Shown here one piece after another: positions 8,838-15,659 of a DNA stretch of 25,756 nt (position 1 is the first letter of the stretch; each line of letters begins with the position of its first letter). The translations under genes and the position numbers were made by a program. The notes under the pieces were generated by a model. It saw only the letters and a program-made list of their open reading frames with translations. It did not search any database and was not told where the DNA came from. Source of the stretch: JBCBRD01 sp039819785 (lineage in GTDB: Bacteria > Pseudomonadota > Alphaproteobacteria > Rhizobiales > Hyphomicrobiaceae); contig JBCBRH010000043.1 of the NCBI GenBank assembly GCA_039819785.1, forward strand, positions 1 through 25,756. Direction: 5' to 3'.

Positions 8838-10375
8838 GATACGGATAGTTCCTCACTCAATGCCTCAAAGACTGCGCGTGCGCTGCCCGGTTCACCGCCC
8901 TTTGGACCCAGCGGCGAAGGCGATGGACGCCAGCCATACAGGTCGAAGTGGGCGAAAGACTGAGCTTGCGAAACAAATCTTTTGAGGAAAAGGGCTGCGG
9001 TGATGGCGCCTGCAAATGGACCATCGGAGATGTTGTTCATATCTGCGACCGGACTTTTCAGACGCCGGTCGTAGTTTTTCCATAGCGGCATCCGCCAAAC
9101 AGGATCAGCGACCGATTGGCCAGCGGTCTGAACACGCTGCGCAAAGGCGTCACTGCTACAGAAAAACGCGGGTAAGTCCGGACCAAGCGCGACGCGCGCT
9201 GCGCCTGTGAGCGTTGCGAATGACATGAGATAGTCTGGTGCCTCTTCATCGGCGAGCGCCAGGGCGTCGGCCAGGACCAGCCGACCTTCCGCGTCCGTGT
9301 TGCCGATTTCAACGGTTTTGCCCAGTCGGCTCATCAGTACGTCGCCTGGGCGAAACGCATTGCCTGCAACGCTATTTTCCGCGGTCGCGATCAGCAGGCG
9401 TAATTCCACGGGCAACTTTGCGGCCATGATCATATGAGCCAGCGCGACGGCCGTTGCCGACCCGCCCATGTCTTTTTTCATCAAAAGCATGGCGGCGGCA
9501 GGCTTCAAATCCAGGCCCCCCGTGTCAAAGCAGATGCCCTTGCCCACGAGGGTCACCTTGGGCAATCCGCTTGCCGGCACTTCGGGTTTCCAGCGCACTT
9601 CGACCAAACGCGGGAGCCGTGGGCTGGCGCGGCCAACCGCATGGATCATTGGAAAATTCTGTGTCAGCAGGTCATCACCGACGACTTCTGAAAAGTCCGC
9701 CCCATGCTGTTCGGCCAGTAGTCTCGCGGCACCCGAAATCTCTTCGGGTCCCAGATCGGAGGCTGGCGTGTTGATCATGTCCCGGGCGAGCCAGACGCCT
9801 TCTGTTTTGGCGGAGACCGCCGGCGCGGATGTTGATGAAATGCGCAATCGCGGTTTACCGGCCGCGCCATTGTCATTCGCGTCGGTTTTGGAGCCCTCAG
9901 TCTCAACCTTGTCTTGCTTTGGTTTGTCGCTGTTTGCATAGCCGATGAACTGGTACGCGCCGAGGCCAAATGCCAAGGCCGCGCTTGCTTCTTGTTCGGC
10001 GGTCAGGTTTGCGAATGTGTACGTTCCTTTCGGCAGGGCACGTGCCACGCTGCCAGCTAGGAATTCGACTGGACCACAGGGATCGGCTTCATCAGCTTCG
10101 CCAAGCCCGAGGAGGACTGCCGACAGCGTTCCGTCGCGGGATGGGACCATTGCGAGCTGGGAGGCGGTGCCGTCAAAGCCTGTTGAGCGAAGCCAGCAGC
10201 GCTGTTCATCCGTGAAATCCAGTTGCTCCAAAGTATCGGCCACGGGCTTAGCGATCAGATGTATCGGCACGGCCTTGTCACTGCTCGTTGCAGTTGCATC
10301 GATCTCAAAAACGGTGGCGACATCTGGCCACTGGAGTTTGCGCAGCGGGACTTGGCTCACGTGTATTTCCTTCAT
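8834..10375 (-). CDS. Leucyl aminopeptidase family protein (M17)
   Basis: A cytosolic two-metal aminopeptidase of family M17, 513 residues, normal length for the family. The N-terminal half is the variable domain. A low-complexity linker (about 148-172, KPKQDKVETEGSKTDANDN) precedes the catalytic domain. Metal and active-site residues visible are Lys279 and Asp284 in VGKGICFDTGG, Asp302 in KKDMGG, and Asp361/Glu363 in the family signature NTDAEGRL, with Arg365 following. The ATG at 10375 has no good Shine-Dalgarno. A GTG at 10360 is preceded by AAGGA at seven bases and is a credible alternative start. It is translationally coupled to the NlpC/P60 gene downstream and diverges from the TPR lipoprotein gene. 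It removes N-terminal residues from short peptides and may process peptides imported by the nearby transporter. Confidence 0.93.
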   Translation of the reverse strand: MKEIHVSQVPLRKLQWPDVATVFEIDATATSSDKAVPIHLIAKPVADTLEQLDFTDEQRCWLRSTGFDGTASQLAMVPSRDGTLSAVLLGLGEADEADPCGPVEFLAGSVARALPKGTYTFANLTAEQEASAALAFGLGAYQFIGYANSDKPKQDKVETEGSKTDANDNGAAGKPRLRISSTSAPAVSAKTEGVWLARDMINTPASDLGPEEISGAARLLAEQHGADFSEVVGDDLLTQNFPMIHAVGRASPRLPRLVEVRWKPEVPASGLPKVTLVGKGICFDTGGLDLKPAAAMLLMKKDMGGSATAVALAHMIMAAKLPVELRLLIATAENSVAGNAFRPGDVLMSRLGKTVEIGNTDAEGRLVLADALALADEEAPDYLMSFATLTGAARVALGPDLPAFFCSSDAFAQRVQTAGQSVADPVWRMPLWKNYDRRLKSPVADMNNISDGPFAGAITAALFLKRFVSQAQSFAHFDLYGWRPSPSPLGPKGGEPGSARAVFEALSEELSVS

Positions 10376-10621
10376 CTAGCCGTTGAAAGACGGGCTTTCC
10401 AGGTCGGGCTCGAAGCGGTTGGCTGGCTTTTCGGGACACGCCTTTCACTCCAGCCGCCCCGCACCCAGACTTGAGCTTTTGTGTAATTCTTCCGCGCTGT
10501 TGTCATAGGCCCTGAACGGGGCAGGCGGCAAACGGTTAAGGCTTTGTTGAGAGGTGTCCCACACAGTTCATTACACAAACTTCAATTGATTCGTCCGATC
10601 GCGGCGCCCAGGGGACATCTG
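10376..10621. other. Divergent intergenic region (aminopeptidase / TPR lipoprotein)
   Basis: These 246 bases separate two divergently transcribed genes and must carry both promoters. I do not see a convincing -35/-10 pair on either strand. The best on + is TTGTGT, 18 bases, TCATAG around 10480-10515, which is weak. No palindrome or repeat stands out. Confidence 0.35.
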
Positions 10622-11551
10622 ATGAAAGACTGCACCAACCTTGCTCCATTTTCGAAAATGGCACCTTTGCGCATCGTCTCTACGCTCTCAATTTGTTTCT
10701 TGCTCGGTGCTTGTGCCGGTGGCCCCGGTCTGCCTGGAACAGACGGCTTCCAGCTTGCCACAAATTCAACGGGCACGGCAGGCGAAGGTCAGAAGGCATC
10801 GGCTAATCCGGAAGGAGACCTGGCGACAGCGACCGCCTATTGGGGCCAGCAGTTTGCCAGCCAGCCTACAAGCCTGAAGTCAGCACTTGCCTACGCCAAA
10901 AACCTCAAAGCCATGGGCGAGAAAAGAAAAGCCCTGGCTGTCCTGCAGCAAGCCAGCATCTTCCATGGGAACAACAAGGAACTTGCCGGTGAATATGGCC
11001 GCCTCGCACTGTCTCTTGGACAGGTGGCGGTTGCCAAAAAGGTACTTGCGATTGCAGATGACCCGACCAAACCTGACTGGCGCATTATATCCGCGCGCGG
11101 TGTCGCCCTTGCCAAGCAAAGCAAATTTTCCGAAGCGATCCCCATGTTTGAGCGCGCTTTGACGCTTGCCAACAATCACCCATCGGTTTTGAGCAACCTC
11201 GCACTGGCGCATGCCATGAACGGTCAGCCGGCCCAGGCTGAGACGCTATTACGTCAAGCAATCGCCACGGGTGCCGAATCTCCGAAAGTCCGCCAGAACC
11301 TTGCCTTGGTCCTTGGCCTGCAAGGTAAGTATGACGATGCCGTGCAAGTGGCGGCGCGTGACCTTCCAGCTGGTCAGGCCCAGCAACGCGTCGCGCAGAT
11401 CCGCCAAATGGTTCAGCTTGATCCGGTTGCACCGTCGCCGCAAAACGTTCAGGCGCTCGCCAGTGCCTGGGCCAACAATACCGTCCTCAGATCGACTAAT
11501 ACGAATGTTGCCGCGACAAGCCGGTCATCGCAGGCCTACGCCAGCCGCTAA
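10622..11551 (+). CDS. tadD: TPR-repeat lipoprotein, TadD-like
   Basis: A predicted lipoprotein of 309 residues made mostly of tetratricopeptide repeats. The start at 10622 is chosen because AGGGGAC lies five bases upstream. An ATG at 10658 would give a shorter signal but lacks a Shine-Dalgarno. The lipobox is LLGAC with Cys31. Repeats run from about residue 84 to 230 and have TPR spacing of A, G, L and P residues (ALAYAKNLKAMGEKRKALAVL, then segments beginning GVALAKQSKFSEAI and LALAHAMNGQPAQAE). The C-terminus is polar. This matches TadD pilotin-like proteins, which help the CpaC secretin assemble in the outer membrane. It lies about 4 kb from tadC and on the other strand, not at the end of the pilus operon. 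TPR lipoprotein is certain; the TadD role is likely. Confidence 0.82.
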   Translation: MKDCTNLAPFSKMAPLRIVSTLSICFLLGACAGGPGLPGTDGFQLATNSTGTAGEGQKASANPEGDLATATAYWGQQFASQPTSLKSALAYAKNLKAMGEKRKALAVLQQASIFHGNNKELAGEYGRLALSLGQVAVAKKVLAIADDPTKPDWRIISARGVALAKQSKFSEAIPMFERALTLANNHPSVLSNLALAHAMNGQPAQAETLLRQAIATGAESPKVRQNLALVLGLQGKYDDAVQVAARDLPAGQAQQRVAQIRQMVQLDPVAPSPQNVQALASAWANNTVLRSTNTNVAATSRSSQAYASR

Positions 11552-11579
11552 GAACGGTACCGCTGTCACCAAGCAAAAC

Positions 11580-11614
11580 GGGCGGGCCCATCTGATGATG
11601 GAGCCGCCCTTTTT
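11580..11614 (+). terminator. Intrinsic terminator after the TPR lipoprotein gene
   Basis: GGGCGG (11580-11585) pairs with CCGCCC (11604-11609), and inside it CCATC pairs with GATGG around a TGAT loop. Five T's follow at 11610-11614. On the opposite strand the same stem is followed by GTTTT, so it may also stop the convergent small gene ending at 11658. Confidence 0.9.
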
Positions 11615-11657
11615 GGGTTCTGGCCAACGACGCGCAGTGCGGTGCAGTGCTTGCGGG

Positions 11658-11870
11658 TTATGGACGCGAAAACGTCATCATTGTTGCGCCGTCAAGCTGC
11701 TGAACCGCAACGGTAATTCCCTTGGCCTTCAGCGCGGGTTCAATCATCTGGTACTGTTGTGCCAGGTTCACGCTGGTCCCAGCATCTGAGATCGTAACCG
11801 TGAGGCCGGCATCCACCACCAGTTCATCCAACATTTTCAAGAGGCGATGCGTGTAAAAAACTCCGGCCAT
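11658..11870 (-). CDS. Small hypothetical protein, 70 residues
   Basis: I do not recognise this protein. It is kept as a gene because its ATG is preceded by AGGAG at a spacing of six bases, it has a sensible composition, and it faces a shared bidirectional terminator. It begins MAGVFYTHRLLKMLDELV and contains a run of predicted beta and alpha character (LTVTISD, then a helix around QQYQMIEPALKAKG, then ITVAVQQLD). There is no signal peptide, membrane helix or cysteine. It is soluble and probably a single small alpha/beta domain. It runs convergent to the TPR lipoprotein gene. No function can be assigned. Confidence 0.6.
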   Translation of the reverse strand: MAGVFYTHRLLKMLDELVVDAGLTVTISDAGTSVNLAQQYQMIEPALKAKGITVAVQQLDGATMMTFSRP

Positions 11871-12199
11871 TCGGTTCTCCTGACGGCATGTTTCAGTCTA
11901 TCGCCCGTGGCCATAGGTTCTTGTTGCAGCGCTGACCCCATCTTTGCGGGTCTTGGTTTTTCGATGGACAGAACAAAGTCGGATGGCACGGTCATCGCCG
12001 TCTGTTTTTCTTATACTGTGATCGGACCATCATTTGCAGCCCTTATTTCAAGGTGCGACCAAAACGAATTGCACAAAAGCACCTTTTGGTATCATTCACT
12101 ACATGCGCCATTTTGATTTGTCGCCATTGCAGAAAACTGATGCTAGTGTAAAAACTTACGAGCGTCCAAAGGACTACACAAGATTTCAGGAGTTTGTCG
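11871..12199. other. Long divergent intergenic region upstream of the BLUF gene
   Basis: These 329 bases separate the 70-residue ORF (-) from the BLUF gene (+). They are AT-richer than their surroundings. A short + frame through 12034-12354 overlaps the BLUF gene out of frame and is not supported. A palindrome at 12074-12088 and possible promoter elements are listed separately. Confidence 0.5.
12058..12090 (+). promoter_or_regulatory. Inverted repeats upstream of the BLUF gene (possible operator/promoter)
   Basis: CAAAAG (12074-12079) and CTTTTG (12083-12088) form a perfect 6-bp inverted repeat with a 3-base centre. A wider pair, ACCAAAA and TTTTGGT, encloses it. TTGCAC followed 15 bases later by TATCAT overlaps this block and could be a promoter with short spacing. 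The block lies about 110 bases before the BLUF start. Confidence 0.3.
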
Positions 12200-12613
12200 G
12201 TGAACCTCACGCGCATTGTCTATTACAGCGAGCGGAATGCGTCCTTGTCATTGGACGTCCGGCAAATCATCTCGACCTCGCACAAAAACAACGGGCGGGA
12301 CTCCATCACCGGTTTCTTACATTTCAACGGATTCTACTTTCTGCAGGTTCTTGAAGGCGGCCGGGCGCAGCTCAGTGCGTGCTACCATCGGATCGCGGCT
12401 GATCCGCGCCACACAAACATCGTGCTGATTTCCGCAGCGGATGTCTCCGAACGGCTATTTCCTAGCTGGTCCATGGGCTTACATGAGGGCATGGACGACA
12501 AGACGAGTGAGATTTTCCTGCGTTATTTCGCTACCGATAAGGTCGACCCTGAGACCATCAGCTCGGATAGCCTTCTTGACGTTTTGCAGGATGTGGCCAC
12601 CGAGCTCAAATAA
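12200..12613 (+). CDS. BLUF-domain blue-light sensor protein
   Basis: A short, stand-alone BLUF photoreceptor of 137 residues that would bind FAD and respond to blue light. The start is set at GTG 12200 because AGGAG sits seven bases before it. The TTG at 12194 is too close to that site. The flavin-pocket residues known from AppA-type proteins are present: Tyr8 (IVYYS), Asn31 (KNNGRDSITGFL), Gln49 (FLQVLEG), Trp90 and Met92 (FPSWSMGL). The spacing from Gln49 to Asn31, Trp90 and Met92 matches AppA Gln63 to Asn45, Trp104 and Met106. About 40 residues follow the core and there is no fused output domain, so the signal must pass to a partner protein. No EAL or GGDEF gene lies nearby. Confidence 0.93.
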   Translation: MNLTRIVYYSERNASLSLDVRQIISTSHKNNGRDSITGFLHFNGFYFLQVLEGGRAQLSACYHRIAADPRHTNIVLISAADVSERLFPSWSMGLHEGMDDKTSEIFLRYFATDKVDPETISSDSLLDVLQDVATELK

Positions 12614-12636
12614 CGCGATGACTGGTTAGCCGGCTT

Positions 12637-12666
12637 GATCTCGGCAAATGCGACATTGGCGAGATC
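12637..12666 (+). other. Imperfect hairpin after the BLUF gene
   Basis: GATCTC and GAGATC pair, with GC/GC and AATG/CATT continuing the stem around a CGA loop and two small defects. It starts 24 bases after the BLUF stop. No T-run follows, so it is at best a Rho-type or processing end. Confidence 0.4.
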
Positions 12667-12689
12667 TCCAGGTTCTCCTAGAAGGTCGC

Positions 12690-12717
12690 TTTACCGTGTC
12701 GCGTGATATTTTATAAT
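12690..12717 (+). promoter_or_regulatory. Candidate sigma-70 promoter in a gene-free stretch
   Basis: TTTACC (12690-12695), 16 bases, then a perfect TATAAT (12712-12717) on the + strand. No + gene follows for about 1.9 kb, so if active it would make a short non-coding transcript starting near 12724. Confidence 0.4.
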
Positions 12718-12723
12718 CAGGCT

Positions 12724-12906
12724 GGACGTTTCTTGGCATTTAGCGCATTGCCGAAAAAAATCGGTATTGTGGTTAATTAAAGTTCGGCCTCGCGCAGAAT
12801 AAAGCGGCGGGCGCTCTCCGACTTATCAGATCCAGGAGATTTGGCCCACACGGCCTACCGACCCCCAGGCCCTAATCCGGGAGTGCCTGCAGTTTTTTGA
12901 TTTTTT
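12724..12906 (+). ncRNA. Candidate small RNA (promoter plus terminator, no ORF)
   Basis: This fills most of the roughly 300-base gap 12614-12914, which holds no supported protein gene. A TATAAT-type promoter lies just upstream. At the far end CAGGC (12866-12870) pairs with GCCTG (12885-12889), followed after three bases by TTTTTTGATTTTTT, as in an intrinsic terminator. Inside, CCGA-A6-TCGG near 12751-12764 forms a small hairpin. The transcript would be about 180 bases and would run toward the convergent one-TM protein gene ending at 12915. No RNA family is recognised. Evidence is structural only. Confidence 0.3.
12866..12906 (+). terminator. Candidate intrinsic terminator (+ strand)
   Basis: A CAGGC/GCCTG stem (with CCC/GGG possible inside) is followed by two runs of six T's at 12893-12898 and 12901-12906. 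The stem is short and the first T-run begins three bases after it. Confidence 0.4.
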
Positions 12907-12914
12907 GGCAGGTA

Positions 12915-13220
12915 TTAAGCCGTGCGCAGTTCGGATTTTTTGCGTCGCTCGGTTCTGAGTTTTCTCATTTTTCCGCTGTTCAATCGATCCGTTGTTCTCT
13001 GCTTGCTGGAGACCCGGCGTCGCCAATATCTCTCACGGTTGGAAAGCATCTGCGTTTGGAAGGTTTCGCGGCGTTTGAGTGCGGCGCGGCCCAGAAAGTA
13101 TCCGATGATCATGGCGACGATCACCAGTGCGGCGATCTCGAAGACCAAACGGTATTGCGCAAGCATTTCAAATACGGTGCCGATGTCGGCGGCGGTTGAG
13201 ACGGAGGTTGTATCTGGCAT
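12915..13220 (-). CDS. Small one-helix membrane protein with basic tail (hypothetical)
   Basis: A 101-residue protein of unknown function. Residues 1-25 are polar, and residues about 27-46 form one strong membrane helix (FEIAALVIVAMIIGYFLG). The rest is very rich in Arg and Lys (RRETFQTQ..., ...KMRKLRTERRKKSELRTA), which would place the tail in the cytoplasm by the positive-inside rule. It starts 48 bases after the OmpA-domain gene on the same strand and is probably its operon partner. A GGCGAG eight bases upstream is a weak ribosome site. A basic, possibly nucleic-acid or protein-binding tail is visible, but no family is recognised. Confidence 0.72.
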   Translation of the reverse strand: MPDTTSVSTAADIGTVFEMLAQYRLVFEIAALVIVAMIIGYFLGRAALKRRETFQTQMLSNRERYWRRRVSSKQRTTDRLNSGKMRKLRTERRKKSELRTA

Positions 13221-13268
13221 GAAGAGAACTCGCCTACAGGTTTCGTTGTGGGGATGGTTTGAGGATTG

Positions 13269-14405
13269 CTAGCGCAGGATGATTTCGACCCTGCGGTTCA
13301 ACGCTGCGGGATCGCCGAGTGGGGATTGACCCGGGCGCGCCAGTGGACGTCGCGGTCCAAAACCGACGACCGACAGGCGTTCTGCTTCAACGCCGTTTGT
13401 CGTCAGAAGGCGAGCGACAGTTTCGGCCCGCTTCCAACTCAGCGCGAAGTTCAGGCCATCAGCACCTAGTCGATCGGTATGGCCGCCGACTTCCGCCAAG
13501 ACGTTACCGCACCCTTTGAACTCGGTTGCAAACGCGCGAAGCTGGGTTTCGCTTTCCGGGGTTAACGTGGCTGTTCCGATTGGAAACCATACGGTTGAAG
13601 CACGAGCCAATCGTGCCAGCGCTTGTCGACAGCTGGATTGATCTCGGCGGGCTTCGGCGGTGGTTTCGGTTGTTGACGGCGGGGCTGTCAGACCGGGCCT
13701 TAGAGCTGCAGTCTGTATCTTGGGCGCGGTTCCGCCGTCATTTTGCTGGCCGGTTTCGTCCGCGTCACGCCCAGCCCCAAAAGCCTCGATAGGTGGGGCA
13801 AATTGCGCAAACGGGACGCTGCGCGCGAATGTGGGATCGACGGAATTCACGCCAATTCCTGCCACGCTTGCAGATTGGGCGTTCGGTATGCCTGACGAAA
13901 CCAGGCTCGAAGGATCGCCGTCGCGTGGTGCTGACGCTCCGGTTTCAGGGGTCGCGTCAGCCGTTGAGCCGGACGCGACATCGACTGTGGCATCTGATTT
14001 CCCAGTCAAAATCTCAACCGCTGCCTCGATTTGTTCAGCGATTGGTTTTTCAGAACTGTCAGCTGTGTCCGTGACGTCGTCTGAGCCGATGCTTTCCGCC
14101 GTTTCAGCTGCGCCACGCGATGCCGTGTTCTGAGGGACGGATTTGGTTAGACTGTTCAAGTCGGCCACCAGACGGGGTGCCTGTTGGATCGCGTCGCCGA
14201 CGGCTGTAGCGGCCAACGTTCGGTTTTGACCGAGATAGACGACACTGCCGACGATCAAGGCCAGCGCCGCGAGAGCGAGAAGCCCCACCGACCGCCAGCC
14301 GCTTTGCCACCTCTGGTTCGACAGACGATTGGAAATGAACGGAGCGAGAGTTGTTGGCCCAAGATTTGGGTTTCTCTGGCTGACGTGCCAGCGTGCGGGT
14401 TTCAT
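13269..14405 (-). CDS. Membrane-anchored OmpA-domain (peptidoglycan-binding) protein
   Basis: A 378-residue protein with three parts. Residues 1-38 are basic and cytoplasmic, residues 40-59 form one membrane helix (SVGLLALAALALIVGSVVYL), and residues 60-250 are a long Ser/Ala/Asp-rich, probably unstructured periplasmic region. Residues about 265-378 are an OmpA C-terminal domain that binds peptidoglycan. The domain shows WFPIGTATLTPES, GGHTDRLGADGLNFALSWKRAETV and GFGPRRPLARP; the Asp of HTD and the Arg of KRAE are the usual diaminopimelate-binding pair. There is no beta-barrel, so it is an inner-membrane protein reaching the wall, not a porin. It leads a two-gene - strand unit. A 15-base element shared with the flp1 upstream region lies 90 bases before its start, suggesting a pilus-related role. 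Confidence 0.87.
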   Translation of the reverse strand: MKPARWHVSQRNPNLGPTTLAPFISNRLSNQRWQSGWRSVGLLALAALALIVGSVVYLGQNRTLAATAVGDAIQQAPRLVADLNSLTKSVPQNTASRGAAETAESIGSDDVTDTADSSEKPIAEQIEAAVEILTGKSDATVDVASGSTADATPETGASAPRDGDPSSLVSSGIPNAQSASVAGIGVNSVDPTFARSVPFAQFAPPIEAFGAGRDADETGQQNDGGTAPKIQTAALRPGLTAPPSTTETTAEARRDQSSCRQALARLARASTVWFPIGTATLTPESETQLRAFATEFKGCGNVLAEVGGHTDRLGADGLNFALSWKRAETVARLLTTNGVEAERLSVVGFGPRRPLARPGQSPLGDPAALNRRVEIILR

Positions 14406-14495
14406 TTGACGCAGTCCTACTGAAACGCTGGCAGATGACCTGCCTGTGACTTCTGCCCCGCTGGGTCACGTTAATCGTGCTCGATACAATCGCGC

Positions 14496-14510
14496 CCCAC
14501 CCACCCCTAA
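14496..14510 (-). promoter_or_regulatory. Shared 15-base G-rich element, copy upstream of the OmpA-domain gene
   Basis: On the - strand this reads TTAGGGGTGGGTGGG, identical to 25389-25403 upstream of flp1. It lies 90 bases before the OmpA-domain start. It also lies in the divergent region shared with the unknown + gene, so it could act on both. It matches no binding site I know. Confidence 0.5.
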
Positions 14511-14569
14511 GCTAAACCATAATTGCTCGGTTGAACAACATCGAAATCTGTGTTTTTTCGAGATATCAA

Positions 14570-14591
14570 AGTCCTACGAGTGTTCAGGACT
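14570..14591. promoter_or_regulatory. Inverted repeat in the divergent promoter region
   Basis: AGTCCT (14570-14575) and AGGACT (14586-14591) are perfect inverted arms around a 10-base centre. The centre-to-centre spacing of about 16 bases suits a dimeric regulator. It lies 30-90 bases before the possible starts of the + gene. No terminator-like T-run is associated. Confidence 0.3.
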
Positions 14592-14662
14592 AAGCGTGTC
14601 ACTTTCAGCCGTGTGCAACGATTGTGACCAGTGCTGTGATTAATTTGCGGGCAGAAACCTGT

Positions 14663-15565
14663 ATGGACACGCCCTACGACAAGCCGGTACTCTTCTCCGC
14701 CCGAGCCACTGAAAGCGCATCGGCCGACGGAGGGCCGAGCCTATTTCCAGTCGACTGGTGGCAGCGTCGCTTTCTCGCGTTGCCGGATATGCCCGATGAA
14801 GCGTTCGTCGAAACTGCACTTCAAAATGGGCCGGCGAACAGTTTGATGGTGTGCACACGCGCCGGTTCGCATGTGTTTCAAGAGAACGCCACTTTGTCCT
14901 CCCGCAATCACGTCGAAGTGCGCGTTTGCGTCGACATGATCAAAACCGTCAAGGCAATTCTGACCGAAGCCGCGAGCGATGCATCCGCCGATCATGGACC
15001 CATTTTCGTCCATGGGGACGTGTTGTGCAGCTACGTGGATGGCGTGGCCCGATCCGTTCTGCAGACAACCCGAACGCTGGGCGGCTATGACCCGGACTTC
15101 GGGATCTTGTCGGATGTCACCGAAGCGCTGTTGTTAAAGGACATGCGCCAGCTTGCGACCTTAGGTGGACCGCCGGTTGTTCTTCAAAGCGGCCAGGCTG
15201 TACTGCCGCCTCGCGTACTTTCGGACATGGACCACGTGCAGTCGCCGCGCGTTGAGAACGGCAGTGCTTTCACTGGTGTACACGCTGGTGCTGGTGCGGG
15301 CTGGCAGCCGAGGATTTTCATCGGTTGGACGCAAGACACCATTGAACCGGATCTGGAGCGCGTTCGGCAGCATGCGACGTTCCTGATTGAAACCGATGAC
15401 GTGACGCTTCGCTCGATGCATGGCCCGGCGTTGAAGCCTGACTATGCTCAGGTTGTCGCGGTCTGGCGAAGCAATCTTCAGGCCTTACAGGATTATGAAG
15501 GTGCCGGGTCATCTGGTGCGGCCGCCATCCAGAAACTCGACGCCCTCACGGCACACTCACACTGA
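14663..15565 (+). CDS. Hypothetical protein, about 300 residues, no recognised family
   Basis: I do not recognise this protein. The only ATG start is 14663 (300 residues). GTG codons at 14636 and 14624 would add 9 or 13 residues, and none of the three has a clear Shine-Dalgarno. There is no signal peptide or membrane helix, so it should be cytosolic. Visible segments include FPVDWWQRRFLALPDMPDEAF near the start, a likely helical region after SSRNHVEVRVCVDMIKTV, HGPIFVHGDVLCSYVDGVA, a Gly/Ala stretch TGVHAGAGAGW, and an acidic FLIETDDVTLRSMHGPAL region near the end. Codon use and composition look like the neighbours. It is transcribed alone, divergent from the OmpA-domain gene and convergent with tadC. 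Confidence 0.78.
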   Translation: MDTPYDKPVLFSARATESASADGGPSLFPVDWWQRRFLALPDMPDEAFVETALQNGPANSLMVCTRAGSHVFQENATLSSRNHVEVRVCVDMIKTVKAILTEAASDASADHGPIFVHGDVLCSYVDGVARSVLQTTRTLGGYDPDFGILSDVTEALLLKDMRQLATLGGPPVVLQSGQAVLPPRVLSDMDHVQSPRVENGSAFTGVHAGAGAGWQPRIFIGWTQDTIEPDLERVRQHATFLIETDDVTLRSMHGPALKPDYAQVVAVWRSNLQALQDYEGAGSSGAAAIQKLDALTAHSH

Positions 15566-15572
15566 TCGTAGT

Positions 15573-15590
15573 GGTGAAATGGATTTCGCC
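15573..15590 (+). terminator. Hairpin just after the unknown gene (weak terminator)
   Basis: GGTGAAA and TTTCGCC pair (one G-T) around a TGGA loop, seven bases after the stop codon. The stem is compact, but no T-run follows. It may end or stabilise the transcript. Confidence 0.35.
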
Positions 15591-15659
15591 CCGGAAGGCT
15601 TGCGGCCGACCAGGGCGATACGCGGGAATTTCGATGTGCGCTTGCGTGCGCTGGTGTTC

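Noticed and set aside
12034..12354. + frame of 106 residues upstream of and overlapping the BLUF gene
   Set aside because: It overlaps the well-supported BLUF start in another frame, has odd composition and lacks a good ribosome site.
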